From Pseudonocardia bannensis (GTDB lineage Bacteria > Actinomycetota > Actinomycetes > Mycobacteriales > Pseudonocardiaceae), in assembly GCF_012911875.1 (NCBI RefSeq), contig NZ_JAAXKZ010000005.1, positions 30,114 to 94,113 of the forward strand: a stretch of DNA of 64,000 bases. Reading direction: 5' to 3'. The notes beneath the pieces are model-generated. The model was not told the origin of the DNA. It made no database searches and saw only the letters and a program-made list of their open reading frames with translations. Below are positions 40,669-48,593 of this stretch, piece after piece; position 1 is the stretch's first letter, and each line of letters opens with the position of its first letter. A program made the translations under genes and the position numbers.

Positions 40669-41895
40669 TCAGCCGCGCGACGGCAGGAACGCGACGCTGA
40701 CGGCCTGGTCGACGGTCGCGTCGGCGACATCCTCGGGCAGCACGATCAAGCCGTTGGCGTCGGCCATCGAGGAGAGCAGGTGCGCACCGGAGACACCGAG
40801 GGGTTGGACGAGGTAGTCGCCGGTCGCCTGCTCGCGCAGCAGCCGTCCCCGGAGATAGCCACGCCGCCCCGGGGTCGACGACACCGGCGAGGTCAGCCGG
40901 GCGGTGACCATGCGGCGGTACGGGTCGGTAAGGCCCAGACCGAGCCGGATCAACGGGCGCACCATCACCTCGAACAGGAGGAGCGCGGTGGCCGGGTGCG
41001 ACGGGAACAGGAACGTCGGCACCGCGTCGGCGCCCAGGCGGCCGAACGCCTGAGTGGAGCCGGGGTGCATGGCGACCCGGGTGAAGTCGAGCTCGCCCAG
41101 CCCGTCGAACGCCGCCCGGACCTCGGCACCGGCGTTCCCGGCGACGGCCCCGCACACGACCAGCACCTCGCTGAACGGGAGCAGGTCCTCCACCGCGGCG
41201 CGCAGCTCGCGCGCGTCAGAGCGGACGAGGCGGGCCCGCGAGGTCTCCGCGCCGGCCTCCCGCGCGGCCGCGGTGACGGCGTGCGAGCACACGTCGGCGA
41301 CCTGCCCGGCCCCCGGCGTGCGGGCCAGCTCGACCAGCTCGTCGCCCACCGACAGCACCGCGACTCGCGGGCGCGGGTGCACCAGGAGCTTGTCCCGGCC
41401 GACCGCGGCGAGCAGCCCGACCTGGGCCGCGCCGACCACCTGGTCGCGGCGCACCGCGACGTCACCGGGCTGCACGTCCTCACCGATCCGGCGGACGAAC
41501 GCCGCCGACGGCACGCCACGGTGCACCCGCAGCCGCGCCGTCGCCCCGTCGGTATGGTCCGCGGGCACCACGGCGTCGGCCAGGGTGGGGAGCGGCGCCC
41601 CCGCAACGACCCGGACGGCCTGTCCCGGCTGCAGCCGCAGCGGCTGCCTCGACCCGGCCGGGATCTCACCCACCACCGGTATCGAGACCGGCTCGGCCTC
41701 GCTCGCCCCGACCAGGTCCACACTGCGCACGGCGTAACCGTCGATCGCCGCCTGATCGAACCCGGGCAAGGGGCGGGAGGCCACGACCTCTTCCGCGGAC
41801 CGCAGGCCCTGAGCGTCGGAGATCGCCACCCGCACCGGCGCCGGCCGGACCGCGGCGTCCAGCACCCGGGCCAGCTGCTCGTCGACCGACCGCAC
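40669..41895 (-). CDS. moeA: MoeA/gephyrin-like protein (Glp) with degenerate active site
   Basis: This 408-residue protein has the four-domain MoeA architecture (PLPGFDQAAIDGYAV at 42-56, the MPT-binding-like domain with VAVLSVGDEL near 190). Catalytic elements look lost. The usual GGxSxGxxD loop reads VVCGAVAGNAGAEV near 245-258, the PGKP loop reads MHPGSTQAFG, and the GxPGNP motif reads LFPSHPATA. This fits a structural, divisome role as for corynebacterial Glp, whose receptor GlpR is encoded two genes downstream here. The GTG start lies five bases after the galU stop. Confidence 0.85.
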   Translation of the reverse strand: MRSVDEQLARVLDAAVRPAPVRVAISDAQGLRSAEEVVASRPLPGFDQAAIDGYAVRSVDLVGASEAEPVSIPVVGEIPAGSRQPLRLQPGQAVRVVAGAPLPTLADAVVPADHTDGATARLRVHRGVPSAAFVRRIGEDVQPGDVAVRRDQVVGAAQVGLLAAVGRDKLLVHPRPRVAVLSVGDELVELARTPGAGQVADVCSHAVTAAAREAGAETSRARLVRSDARELRAAVEDLLPFSEVLVVCGAVAGNAGAEVRAAFDGLGELDFTRVAMHPGSTQAFGRLGADAVPTFLFPSHPATALLLFEVMVRPLIRLGLGLTDPYRRMVTARLTSPVSSTPGRRGYLRGRLLREQATGDYLVQPLGVSGAHLLSSMADANGLIVLPEDVADATVDQAVSVAFLPSRG

Positions 41896-41900
41896 CCGGA

Positions 41901-42788
41901 CTAGCCCTCCAGCCGGGAGCCGAGCCAGCTGCGCAGCTCGGGTCCGTAGTCGGGATGCTGCAGCGCGAAGTCCACGAAGGCCCGCACGTAGCCACCGGGG
42001 TTGCCCAGGTCGTGGCGGCCGCCGCGGTGCACGACGACGTGCACCGGGTGCGCCTCGGAGATCAGCAGCGCGACGGCGTCGGTGAGCTGCAGCTCGCCCC
42101 CGGCGCCGGGGGTGATGCGCTCCAGCGCGTCGAAGATGGCCCGGTCCAGGATGTAGCGACCGGCCGCGGCGTAGGTGGACGGCGCCTGGTCGGCGGGGGG
42201 CTTCTCGACCATGCCGTGCACCCGCTTGACGTCGGGGTCGTCGGTGTCGGAGACGTCGAACACCCCGTAGGCGGAGATCTCCGGGCCGGGGATGTCGAAG
42301 GCGCACAGGACGCTGCCGCCGAACTCGGCCCGGACAGCCGCCATCCTGGAGAGCACACCGGTGGGCAGCACCAGGTCGTCGGGCAGCAGGACGGCGATGG
42401 CCTGCTCGTCGTCGGCGAGCGCCTCGGCCGCACATCCCACCGCGTGCCCAAGGCCCTTCGGCTCGTGCTGGGTGACCGTGCGCACGCTGATCAGGTCCGC
42501 GGCGCGGCGGACCTTCTCCAGCAGCGCGTCCTTGCCGCGCTCCTTGAGCGTCTCCTCGAGCTCGGGCGCCGGGGCGAAGTGCGCGGCGACGGCGTCCTTG
42601 CCCGGAGAGGTGACGATGAGCAACTGCTGCGCCCCGGCCTCCGCGGCCTCGGCGGCGACCAGTTCGATACCCGGTGTGTCGACGACCGGGAGCAGTTCCT
42701 TCGGCACCGTCTTGGTGGTCGGCAGGAACCGTGTGCCGAGGCCGGCAGCGGGGACCACGGCGGAGCGGAACGGCAGCGACTCGCTCAT
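41901..42788 (-). CDS. galU: UTP-glucose-1-phosphate uridylyltransferase
   Basis: GalU makes UDP-glucose for glycolipid, trehalose and wall polysaccharide synthesis. The 295-residue sequence carries AAGLGTRFLPTTKTVPKELL at the N-terminus (nucleotide loop with catalytic Lys), GLGHAVGCA, LLPDDLVL and MVEKPPADQAPS. It is the first gene of the galU-moeA-rimJ-sepX run and diverges from the folate cyclo-ligase gene. Confidence 0.96.
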   Translation of the reverse strand: MSESLPFRSAVVPAAGLGTRFLPTTKTVPKELLPVVDTPGIELVAAEAAEAGAQQLLIVTSPGKDAVAAHFAPAPELEETLKERGKDALLEKVRRAADLISVRTVTQHEPKGLGHAVGCAAEALADDEQAIAVLLPDDLVLPTGVLSRMAAVRAEFGGSVLCAFDIPGPEISAYGVFDVSDTDDPDVKRVHGMVEKPPADQAPSTYAAAGRYILDRAIFDALERITPGAGGELQLTDAVALLISEAHPVHVVVHRGGRHDLGNPGGYVRAFVDFALQHPDYGPELRSWLGSRLEG

Positions 42789-42812
42789 GGTCGGCGAGCC
42801 TAACCGCGCCGG

Positions 42813-42818
42813 TAGCGT
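42813..42818 (+). promoter_or_regulatory. -10 element of a leaderless folate cyclo-ligase transcript
   Basis: TAGCGT ends six bases before the GTG at 42825, in the 36-base gap divergent from galU. No ribosome site precedes the start. Confidence 0.45.
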
Positions 42819-42824
42819 GCTCGC

Positions 42825-43499
42825 GTGACGGCTCGCACTGAACCACCCGGTTCGGCCGGTGGGGGGCATCCGGCTACTCCGGGCGATGGCGACGAGGGCG
42901 GTCGGGCCGCCGGGGTCGCCGAGGGCAAGGACGTCTGGCGGCGGCGGGTGCTCGCTGCCCGGCGCGCACTGGCCCCCGAGGAACGGGCGGCCCGCGCCGC
43001 GGCGCTGGCCGAGGGCGCGGTCGCACTGGCGGCGGGATGCACGGGACCGGTGTGCGCGTACCTGCCCGTGGGCCGCGAACCCGGGTCGGTGGCGGGCCTG
43101 GACGCGCTGCGCGCAGCCGGGCACGAGGTGCTGCTGCCGGTGGTGCCCGACCGCGCCGGCCCGCTGGACTGGGCCCGGTACGACGGCCCGGACTGGCTCG
43201 CCGACGGGCCCCTGGGCCTGCGCGAGCCGACCGGTCCACGCCTCGGGGTGACCACGATCACCCGGGCCGGTCTGGTCCTGGTCCCGGCGCTCGCGGCCGA
43301 CCGCCGCGGCGTCCGGCTGGGGCGGGGCGGCGGCTACTACGATCGGACGCTTCCGCTGGCCGGACCGGGTACGCAGCTGGTGGTCCTGCTCAACGACGAC
43401 GAGTTGGTGGCGGAGCTGCCGGCCGAACCGCACGACGTCCGGGTGACCGCCGCGCTGCTGCCGCGCGCCGGTGTGGTGATGCTCGGCGACACGATCTGA
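42825..43499 (+). CDS. 5-formyltetrahydrofolate cyclo-ligase
   Basis: This enzyme converts 5-formyl-THF to 5,10-methenyl-THF using ATP, clearing an inhibitory folate. The 224-residue protein begins with about 35 Gly-rich non-conserved residues. It then has WRRRVLAARRALAPEERAAR, LPVGREPGS, a central LLPVVPDR, and the ATP-binding GVRLGRGGGYYDRTL near 165-179, which is diagnostic. Family symbols vary (ygfA/fau). It lies upstream of the CIRCE-controlled zinc-ribbon gene. Confidence 0.92.
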   Translation: MTARTEPPGSAGGGHPATPGDGDEGGRAAGVAEGKDVWRRRVLAARRALAPEERAARAAALAEGAVALAAGCTGPVCAYLPVGREPGSVAGLDALRAAGHEVLLPVVPDRAGPLDWARYDGPDWLADGPLGLREPTGPRLGVTTITRAGLVLVPALAADRRGVRLGRGGGYYDRTLPLAGPGTQLVVLLNDDELVAELPAEPHDVRVTAALLPRAGVVMLGDTI

Positions 43500-43510
43500 T
43501 CCGGTCGGGT

Positions 43511-43541
43511 TAGACTGGCACTCTCTGTGTGGGAGTGCCAG
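43511..43541 (+). promoter_or_regulatory. CIRCE element (HrcA operator) overlapping a -10 box
   Basis: CTGGCACTC-n9-GAGTGCCAG (43515-43523 and 43533-43541) is a perfect inverted repeat with the 9-base spacing of CIRCE, the HrcA heat-shock operator (consensus TTAGCACTC-n9-GAGTGCTAA). A -10-like TAGACT at 43511-43516 overlaps its left edge. It lies 15 bases ahead of the zinc-ribbon gene start. Confidence 0.88.
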
Positions 43542-43555
43542 TTGCGGAGGATTTC

Positions 43556-43879
43556 GTGCCGACTTATCAGTACGCCTGCACCGCCTGCGAACACCGGTTC
43601 GAGGCAGTGCAGTCCTTCTCCGACGACTCGTTGACCGAGTGCCCGGTGTGCCAGGGACCGCTGCGCAAGGTGTTCTCGTCGGTCGGGATCGTGTTCAAGG
43701 GCAGCGGCTTCTACCGCACCGACAGTCGCTCCGGATCGAGCGCGGTCGACGGCGCCCGCAAGGAGCCGGTGTCGAGCGGCAGCAAGGAGACCGTGGCCGC
43801 GTCCTCGGGGGCCTCCTCCGGTTCGGGCGACTCCGGCGGCTCGTCCGCGAGCAGCGCCCCCGCCGCCGCCGCTTCCTGA
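43556..43879 (+). CDS. FmdB-type zinc-ribbon protein, Rv0991c (Ruc)-like chaperone candidate
   Basis: This 107-residue protein has an N-terminal zinc ribbon (Cys8, Cys11, Cys29, Cys32 in YACTACEHRF...CPVCQGPL) and a long disordered Ser/Gly/Ala tail. Rv0991c of M. tuberculosis, in the same chromosomal place, is a redox-regulated chaperone that becomes active when its zinc cysteines oxidise. The GTG at 43556 has GGAGG upstream. The CIRCE element in its promoter supports a heat-shock chaperone role by independent evidence. Equivalence to Ruc is inferred from layout and context. Confidence 0.85.
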   Translation: MPTYQYACTACEHRFEAVQSFSDDSLTECPVCQGPLRKVFSSVGIVFKGSGFYRTDSRSGSSAVDGARKEPVSSGSKETVAASSGASSGSGDSGGSSASSAPAAAAS

Positions 43880-44106
43880 GCGGCGTCACGGCCGTGACCT
43901 CGGCCGGGGCGCACCCCCGGTCAGGGTCACCCGTACGCCCGTATCCGGACCGCGGCGCCGGCCGGTGCCGTCCCGGTTGTCCACATGCGCCGGTGGTTGT
44001 CCACAGCTCCCGCCGCGCCGCCCTCCGTACCGCCTGATCGCCTACCGTCGCCGGCGGGCCCACCGGGTCCGTCCACCGGGACCACCGGCGGCGACAGGAG
44101 GCAGGG
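43880..44106. other. Intergenic region before the SAF gene
   Basis: No gene is seen in these 227 bases. Two copies of GGTTGTCCACA (about 43976-43986 and 43994-44004) stand out. TTGTCCACA resembles a DnaA-box (consensus TTGTCCACA in actinobacteria), so two same-orientation DnaA-box-like nonamers lie 18 bases apart here. Confidence 0.4.
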
Positions 44107-44823
44107 ATGCGCGGCAGCAGCGGGCCGGTCCGCGGGCCGGCAGCGGCCCGGGCGCCGAGGGCGTCGGGGGCCCTGTCGCCACGGCTGAGGCACCGGGTGG
44201 TCGAACTGGTGCACGGGCCGGGCTGGCGCCGGGTCGCGATGGCCCGCCGGATCGGAGCGGGCCTGCTCGTCACGCTGGCGCTGGTCCTTGCCCTCTCACC
44301 CGGCGCAGGGTCCGGCGGTGTCGCGCTGCTCGTCACCACGCACGACGTCGCCGCCGGGGCCACGCTGCGCGCCGAGGACCTGACGGTCAGGCACTGGCCC
44401 GCCGAGCTCGTCCCCGCCGGGGCGCTGCGCAGCGCGGGCGACGTCGAGGGCCGCGTCCTGGTCGGGGCGGCGCGCGCCGGGGAACCTCTCACCGACCTGC
44501 GCATCGCCGGCCCCGAACTCGCGGCCACGGCCACCGGCTCCCCCGACTCGGCCAGTGTGCCGGTGCGGCTGGCCGATGCCGGAGTCGCCGATCTGCTGCG
44601 TCCGGGCAGCGCGGTCGATGTCGTGACGGTCGGCCCGAGCACGGACGAGCCGGTCGTGCTGGCGGGTCACGCGATCGTGCTCACCGTGCTGTCGCCCGCC
44701 GGCGGGGCCGGCTTCGGTTCGGCTGCACGCGGGCCGCTGGTACTGGTCGCCCTCCCCCGCGAGAGCGCGTCGCGCGTGGCGGCCGCCGCACTGTCCGATC
44801 AGGTCGCTCTTACCCTTCGATGA
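44107..44823 (+). CDS. SAF-domain membrane protein (CpaB/RcpC-like)
   Basis: This 238-residue protein has a basic N-terminal region, one membrane helix (about 48-64, ARRIGAGLLVTLALVLAL), and an extracytoplasmic SAF domain (about 73-145, TTHDVAAGATLRAEDLTVRHWP). CpaB-type SAF proteins support Flp pilus assembly, but no tad genes are in the window. Actinobacteria often carry this solitary version beside fmdB and mscL, with unknown function. The ATG has AGGAGG upstream. The gene ends 38 bases before mscL. Confidence 0.82.
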   Translation: MRGSSGPVRGPAAARAPRASGALSPRLRHRVVELVHGPGWRRVAMARRIGAGLLVTLALVLALSPGAGSGGVALLVTTHDVAAGATLRAEDLTVRHWPAELVPAGALRSAGDVEGRVLVGAARAGEPLTDLRIAGPELAATATGSPDSASVPVRLADAGVADLLRPGSAVDVVTVGPSTDEPVVLAGHAIVLTVLSPAGGAGFGSAARGPLVLVALPRESASRVAAAALSDQVALTLR

Positions 44824-44861
44824 TCCCGGACCGGTCGGGATCGGAGTAGAAGGGATCGAGA

Positions 44862-45281
44862 GTGCTCAAGGGGTTCAAGGACTTCGTCCTGCGCGGCAAC
44901 GTGGTCGATCTGGCGGTGGCCGTCGTCATCGGGGCCGCGTTCAGCTCCATCGTCACGGCGTTCACCAGCAAGATCATCCAGCCGCTGCTCAACGCCATCC
45001 CGCCCGCCAACACCCCTGGCCTCGTCATCCCGATCGTCCAGGGCAAGGAGAACACCTACATCGACGTCTCGGCCGTGATCACGGCGACCATCAACTTCGC
45101 GATCGTCGCGGCGGTCGTCTACTTCGTCTTCGTGCTCCCGCTGAACACTCTGAAGGCCCGGCGCAAGCGCGGCGAGGAGCCGGGCCCGGCCGAGCCGACG
45201 GACGTCGAGTTGCTCACCGAGATCCGCGACCTGCTCAAGGCCCGGACCGGCACCACGGGCGACGGCACGCACAAGGCCTGA
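44862..45281 (+). CDS. mscL: Large-conductance mechanosensitive channel MscL
   Basis: MscL opens under membrane tension during osmotic downshock. The 139-residue subunit has the N-terminal amphipathic helix (LKGFKDFVLRGNVVDLAVAV), a pore-lining TM1 (about 14-40), a short periplasmic loop with the conserved I-P region, TM2 (about 68-92) and a charged C-terminal bundle helix (DVELLTEIRDLLKAR). It starts with GTG. It sits between the SAF gene and the convergent moaB2 set, as in mycobacteria. Confidence 0.95.
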   Translation: MLKGFKDFVLRGNVVDLAVAVVIGAAFSSIVTAFTSKIIQPLLNAIPPANTPGLVIPIVQGKENTYIDVSAVITATINFAIVAAVVYFVFVLPLNTLKARRKRGEEPGPAEPTDVELLTEIRDLLKARTGTTGDGTHKA

Positions 45282-45290
45282 TCCGATCGG

Positions 45291-45324
45291 ACCCGTGGGG
45301 TGGGCCCGGTCCCACCCCACGGGT
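45291..45324 (+). terminator. Terminator after mscL
   Basis: A perfect 14-bp stem (45291-45304 with 45311-45324) with a 6-base loop starts ten bases after the mscL stop. Confidence 0.75.
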
Positions 45325-45449
45325 ACCCCGGGCGTTCGGACCCGAGCACCACCCGAGAGGGTGGAGCCGACTCGCCTCGGCCCGTTCGGGAGGCACCCGC
45401 TGCGGGTCGGCTGCGACGCTCCCTGATCCTCGGCGCGGACCGGACGGGC

Positions 45450-45641
45450 TCAGTCCCGGTCGTGGTGCGGGGGGCGGTTGGCCCGCAGCCACTCCTCGTC
45501 CGACGGTGCGGCACCGTCCCCGGAGTTGCCCGGCTCCCCGAGTTCGTCGCGGGTGACCGTGGGTAGAACGTCACCGAAGATCTCATCGATCTTCCGCCGT
45601 ACCCGATCCGGGAGTTCTGCCACGGGTCCATGGTGCCTCAT
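45450..45641 (-). CDS. Small conserved-type hypothetical protein
   Basis: This 63-residue acidic protein reads VAELPDRVRRKIDEIFGDVLP then TVTRDELGEPG, ending DEEWLRANRPPHHDRD. I recognise the type (a small actinobacterial protein with the IDEIFGDVLP core and a WxxxNRPPHH end) but no function is known. The ATG at 45641 and a GTG at 45623 are both possible starts. It has no membrane segment. It diverges from the repeat-rich gene at 45723, with 81 bases between. Confidence 0.6.
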   Translation of the reverse strand: MRHHGPVAELPDRVRRKIDEIFGDVLPTVTRDELGEPGNSGDGAAPSDEEWLRANRPPHHDRD

Positions 45642-45722
45642 CCCGCCGACAACGCGCTCCGGTGCCACGATGACCACATCAGGTCGCCGGACCGGCGCCT
45701 CCACAGGGATCGGGGGTCGACG

Positions 45723-46241
45723 ATGAGCTTGAAGGACAAGGCGAAGAACCTGGCGGACGCAGCCAAGGACAAGGCCGGCACCTACGCCGGCACGGCCAAG
45801 GACAAGGCCGGCACCTACGCCGGGACGGCCAAGGAGAAGGCCGGCGAGTACGGCGGCACCGCGAAGGAGAAGGCCGCCGGCTACACCGAGAAGGCCGCCG
45901 ACCTCGCAGCCAAGGGCGTTGACCGGGCCGCCGCCGGGGTCGACAAGGTCACCGGGGGCCGCTTCCACGACACCATCGAGAGCATCAGTGAGAAGGTCGG
46001 GGACATCCTGGACCACGAGCGCCGGGCCACCGACCGGGCCGCGACCGCCGGGCCGGAGGCGGCCGCGCCCACCGAGGCCGGAGCTGCCGGGCCGGTGACC
46101 CCGGCCGCGACGACCGGTGCCGGAGCCGCCGACGTCACCCCGGCCACCCCCACCGCGACGGGCTCGCCGATCACCCCGGCCGCGCCGGCGAGCGGTGCCG
46201 CGCCGGCGGACCGGGACGACACCGGCCCGAAGACCGGCTGA
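45723..46241 (+). CDS. Repeat-rich MT0933/Rv0909-like antitoxin-family or stress protein
   Basis: This 172-residue hydrophilic protein starts MSLKDKAKNLADAAKDKAG and has four near-identical 11-residue Lys/Ala repeats of the type AKDKAGTYAGT (about 13-60), helical like LEA or CsbD-type stress proteins. The segment GVDRAAAGVDKVTGG fits the MT0933_antitox family of Rv0909. A Pro/Ala/Thr-rich disordered tail follows. No toxin gene is adjacent on either side, so an antitoxin function is doubtful and a desiccation or osmotic stress role beside mscL is an alternative. The ribosome site is weak. Confidence 0.65.
   Translation: MSLKDKAKNLADAAKDKAGTYAGTAKDKAGTYAGTAKEKAGEYGGTAKEKAAGYTEKAADLAAKGVDRAAAGVDKVTGGRFHDTIESISEKVGDILDHERRATDRAATAGPEAAAPTEAGAAGPVTPAATTGAGAADVTPATPTATGSPITPAAPASGAAPADRDDTGPKTG
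45762..45880 (+). repeat. 33-bp coding tandem repeat
   Basis: Units of 33 bp encoding AKDKAGTYAGT-type 11-mers are repeated about four times within the stress/antitoxin-like gene. The first two are almost identical at DNA level, so copy number could vary between strains. Confidence 0.7.
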
Positions 46242-46267
46242 GCGACGGATCGGGGCGGACGCCGGCG

Positions 46268-46768
46268 TCAGTCGGAGTCGAGTCCCGAGAGCTCGGCGAT
46301 GACGTGTGCGACCAGTGGCGTGAGGGTCGCCATACCGTCGCGCACCGCGGCCCGTGACGGCGCCAGGTTGACCACCAGGGTGCTGCCGGAGACGCCGACG
46401 AGGCCGCGGGACAGCCCGGCGTCCACCGCGCCGGCCGCGAGCCCTGACGCCCGGATCGCCTCGCCGATGCCCGGGATCGGCCGGTCGAGCACGCCCGCCG
46501 TGGCGTCGGCGGTGACGTCACGCGGGGAGACCCCGGTACCTCCGACCGTGATCACCAGGTCGACGCCGCCGATCACCGCGGTGTTCAGGGCGTTGCGGAT
46601 CGCCACCGACTCCCCGGGGACCACGACCACCGCGTCCACGACGAAGCGGGCCTCCTCGAGCAACTCGGTGACCAGGGGGCCGACGGTGTCCTCCCGTTCA
46701 CCGTGGCTGACCCGGTCGTCCACGATCACCACGAGGGCTCGGCCGATCTGCGGGGGCGCCATCTCCAT
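46268..46768 (-). CDS. moaB2: MoaB/MogA-like molybdopterin-binding protein
   Basis: This 166-residue MoaB-fold protein is of the type that binds or adenylates molybdopterin. It has VVIVDDRVSHGEREDTVGP at the start, the hallmark ITVGGTGVSPRDVTADA near 78-94, and a C-terminal VNLAPSRAA. The ATG at 46768 follows a -10-like TACGGT (46775-46780) by six bases, suggesting its own leaderless promoter, although it also lies behind pepD on the same strand. The order mprA-mprB-pepD-moaB2 matches mycobacteria. Confidence 0.92.
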   Translation of the reverse strand: MEMAPPQIGRALVVIVDDRVSHGEREDTVGPLVTELLEEARFVVDAVVVVPGESVAIRNALNTAVIGGVDLVITVGGTGVSPRDVTADATAGVLDRPIPGIGEAIRASGLAAGAVDAGLSRGLVGVSGSTLVVNLAPSRAAVRDGMATLTPLVAHVIAELSGLDSD

Positions 46769-46829
46769 GCGATCACCGTAGCGGGACGACCGAGGCGACG
46801 CGCCGAACGCTCCCCACCCGTGTAGAGGT

Positions 46830-46874
46830 GGGCCGCACCGGCGCCGGGAGGGGGTGCCGGCGTCGGCGCGGCCC
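46830..46874 (-). terminator. Weak hairpin between pepD and moaB2
   Basis: An imperfect inverted repeat (GGGCCGC at 46830-46836 with GCGGCCC at 46868-46874 and partly pairing CCGGCG/CGTCGG inside) lies after pepD. It could attenuate read-through into moaB2. Confidence 0.3.
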
Positions 46875-46968
46875 AGCCCGGATCGTGGGGCACCACGAAC
46901 CGGGACTGCGCGAACTTCGCAGAATTCGCTACCACACGTCAATGAATCAGTACACAGCGGTCGCCGGA

Positions 46969-48498
46969 TCAACCTGTCTGTCCGGCCAGCGTGACCGTGA
47001 CCTGCCGGTCGCCGACGGTCAGGGTGATCTGTTCGCCGGGCGCGCGCTCCCGGATGGCGGCGATCAGCTCGTTCCCGTCGGTGATGATGCGGTCGTCGAC
47101 CCGGGTGACGATCTCGCCGGGGCGCAGGCCCACCTGCTCCGCGGGGCCACCGGGGGTGATCTCCCTGATCACGGCTCCGGTCCCGTTCCGCGGACCGCCC
47201 ACGGTGAGGCTGACGCCGAGGACCGCCCGGGTGGCCTTGCCGGTGCGCTCCAGTTCCTCGGCGGTGCGCTTCGCCTGGTTGATCGGGATGGAGAAGCCGA
47301 CCCCGATGGACCCGCCCTGGGCCCCGGTGGTCGCGATCGCCGAGTTGACGCCGACCACGCGGCCCTGCATGTCGACGAGCGGCCCTCCGGAGTTTCCGGG
47401 GTTGATCGCGGCATCGGTCTGCAGCGCGTTGAGTACGGTCGCCTCGCTGATGCCGGAGTCACCGCCGACACTGACCGCGCGGTCGAGCGCGCTGACGATG
47501 CCGGTGGTCACCGTGCCGCCCAGCCCCAGCGGCGAGCCGAACGCCACGACCTGCTGCCCGACCCGGACCGATTCGGAGTTGCCCAGCTCGATCGGTGTCA
47601 GCCCGGAGATGTTCTGGGCCCGAATGACCGCGAGATCGGAGTTGGGGTCCCGGCCGACGATGGTGGCGGTGGCGTTGCGGCCGTCCTGGAACACCGCGAC
47701 GACCGTGCCGCCGTTCGCGGCGACCTCGATGACGTGGTTGTTGGTGAGGATCAGCCCGTCGGCGCTGAGGACCATGCCGGATCCCTCACCCGCGGTGCGC
47801 TGCCCCTCGACCCGCAGCTGCACGACGCTGGGCAGCACCCGCTGCGCGACGGCCTCGACGGGGCTGAGCGGTGCCGCCGCCGTATCGATCTCGGGGAGGG
47901 GCTCGCTGAGCACGCCACTGGAGCCGCCGCTGCCGCCACGATCGGCCAGCGCGTAGCCCACCGTCCCCCCGATCCCACCGCCGAGCAGGGCGGCGATCAG
48001 CACCAGCACGCCCAGCTGAGCGATCCCGCGGCGCCCGGCTCCGCGCTCCGGGCCGGGCTGCCGCACACCGAACTGCTGGGCGCCGAACTGCTGGGCGCCC
48101 GTGTGCTGGGTGGCGGCGCCCGGGTAGCCGCCGTACCCCTCCGGCCCGGGCCGGTAGTAGGGGTTGGGCCGGGAGCCGCCGGCGTAGCCGTACTGGCCGG
48201 CGTAGGACGCCGGGGAACCGTACGGCTCCGAGGAATCGCCGGGCCCGGCCCACCCGCCGGTACCGGCCCAGCGCCCGGTCGGGTCGGTCGTCTCCGTCCG
48301 CCGTTCACCGGCCGTGCTCCCGGACCCCGCGGCGGGCTCGGCGGGGTCCTGCGCATACGGGGGCGCCCACGGCGACCGGGCCGCGGACCCCCCGGCCGCT
48401 GCGTCGCCGGTGGCCGGTCGCTCCTCCGCAGTGGGGGCCGTGTCCCCTCGGCCCTCGGGCGTGGGCTCGGCGGGGCTGCCGGAGGTGTTGTTGGCCAT
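46969..48498 (-). CDS. pepD: HtrA-type serine protease PepD
   Basis: This membrane-anchored quality-control protease acts on misfolded envelope proteins. The 509-residue layout is a long Pro/Gly/Tyr-rich cytoplasmic N-terminus (about 1-155), one membrane helix (about 158-185), a trypsin-like domain with His near 253 (TNNHVI), Asp near 288 (NSDLAVI) and Ser near 368 (INPGNSGGPL), and a single C-terminal PDZ domain (about 410-505). In mycobacteria pepD is activated by and feeds back on MprAB; the genes are adjacent here too. No MprA-type repeat is evident just upstream of pepD. Confidence 0.94.
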   Translation of the reverse strand: MANNTSGSPAEPTPEGRGDTAPTAEERPATGDAAAGGSAARSPWAPPYAQDPAEPAAGSGSTAGERRTETTDPTGRWAGTGGWAGPGDSSEPYGSPASYAGQYGYAGGSRPNPYYRPGPEGYGGYPGAATQHTGAQQFGAQQFGVRQPGPERGAGRRGIAQLGVLVLIAALLGGGIGGTVGYALADRGGSGGSSGVLSEPLPEIDTAAAPLSPVEAVAQRVLPSVVQLRVEGQRTAGEGSGMVLSADGLILTNNHVIEVAANGGTVVAVFQDGRNATATIVGRDPNSDLAVIRAQNISGLTPIELGNSESVRVGQQVVAFGSPLGLGGTVTTGIVSALDRAVSVGGDSGISEATVLNALQTDAAINPGNSGGPLVDMQGRVVGVNSAIATTGAQGGSIGVGFSIPINQAKRTAEELERTGKATRAVLGVSLTVGGPRNGTGAVIREITPGGPAEQVGLRPGEIVTRVDDRIITDGNELIAAIRERAPGEQITLTVGDRQVTVTLAGQTG

Positions 48499-48593
48499 GA
48501 CCTCACCGTGTTCGAAAGTTCGACTGCGACGACTCGGGGGTCGAGCCTAGAAGTTGGCAGTCCGGAGCGCGCCTCGGAGGCGCAGGCGCACGG

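Noticed and set aside
45723..46241. Toxin-antitoxin module
   Set aside because: Only the antitoxin-family-like protein is seen; neither neighbour resembles a toxin.
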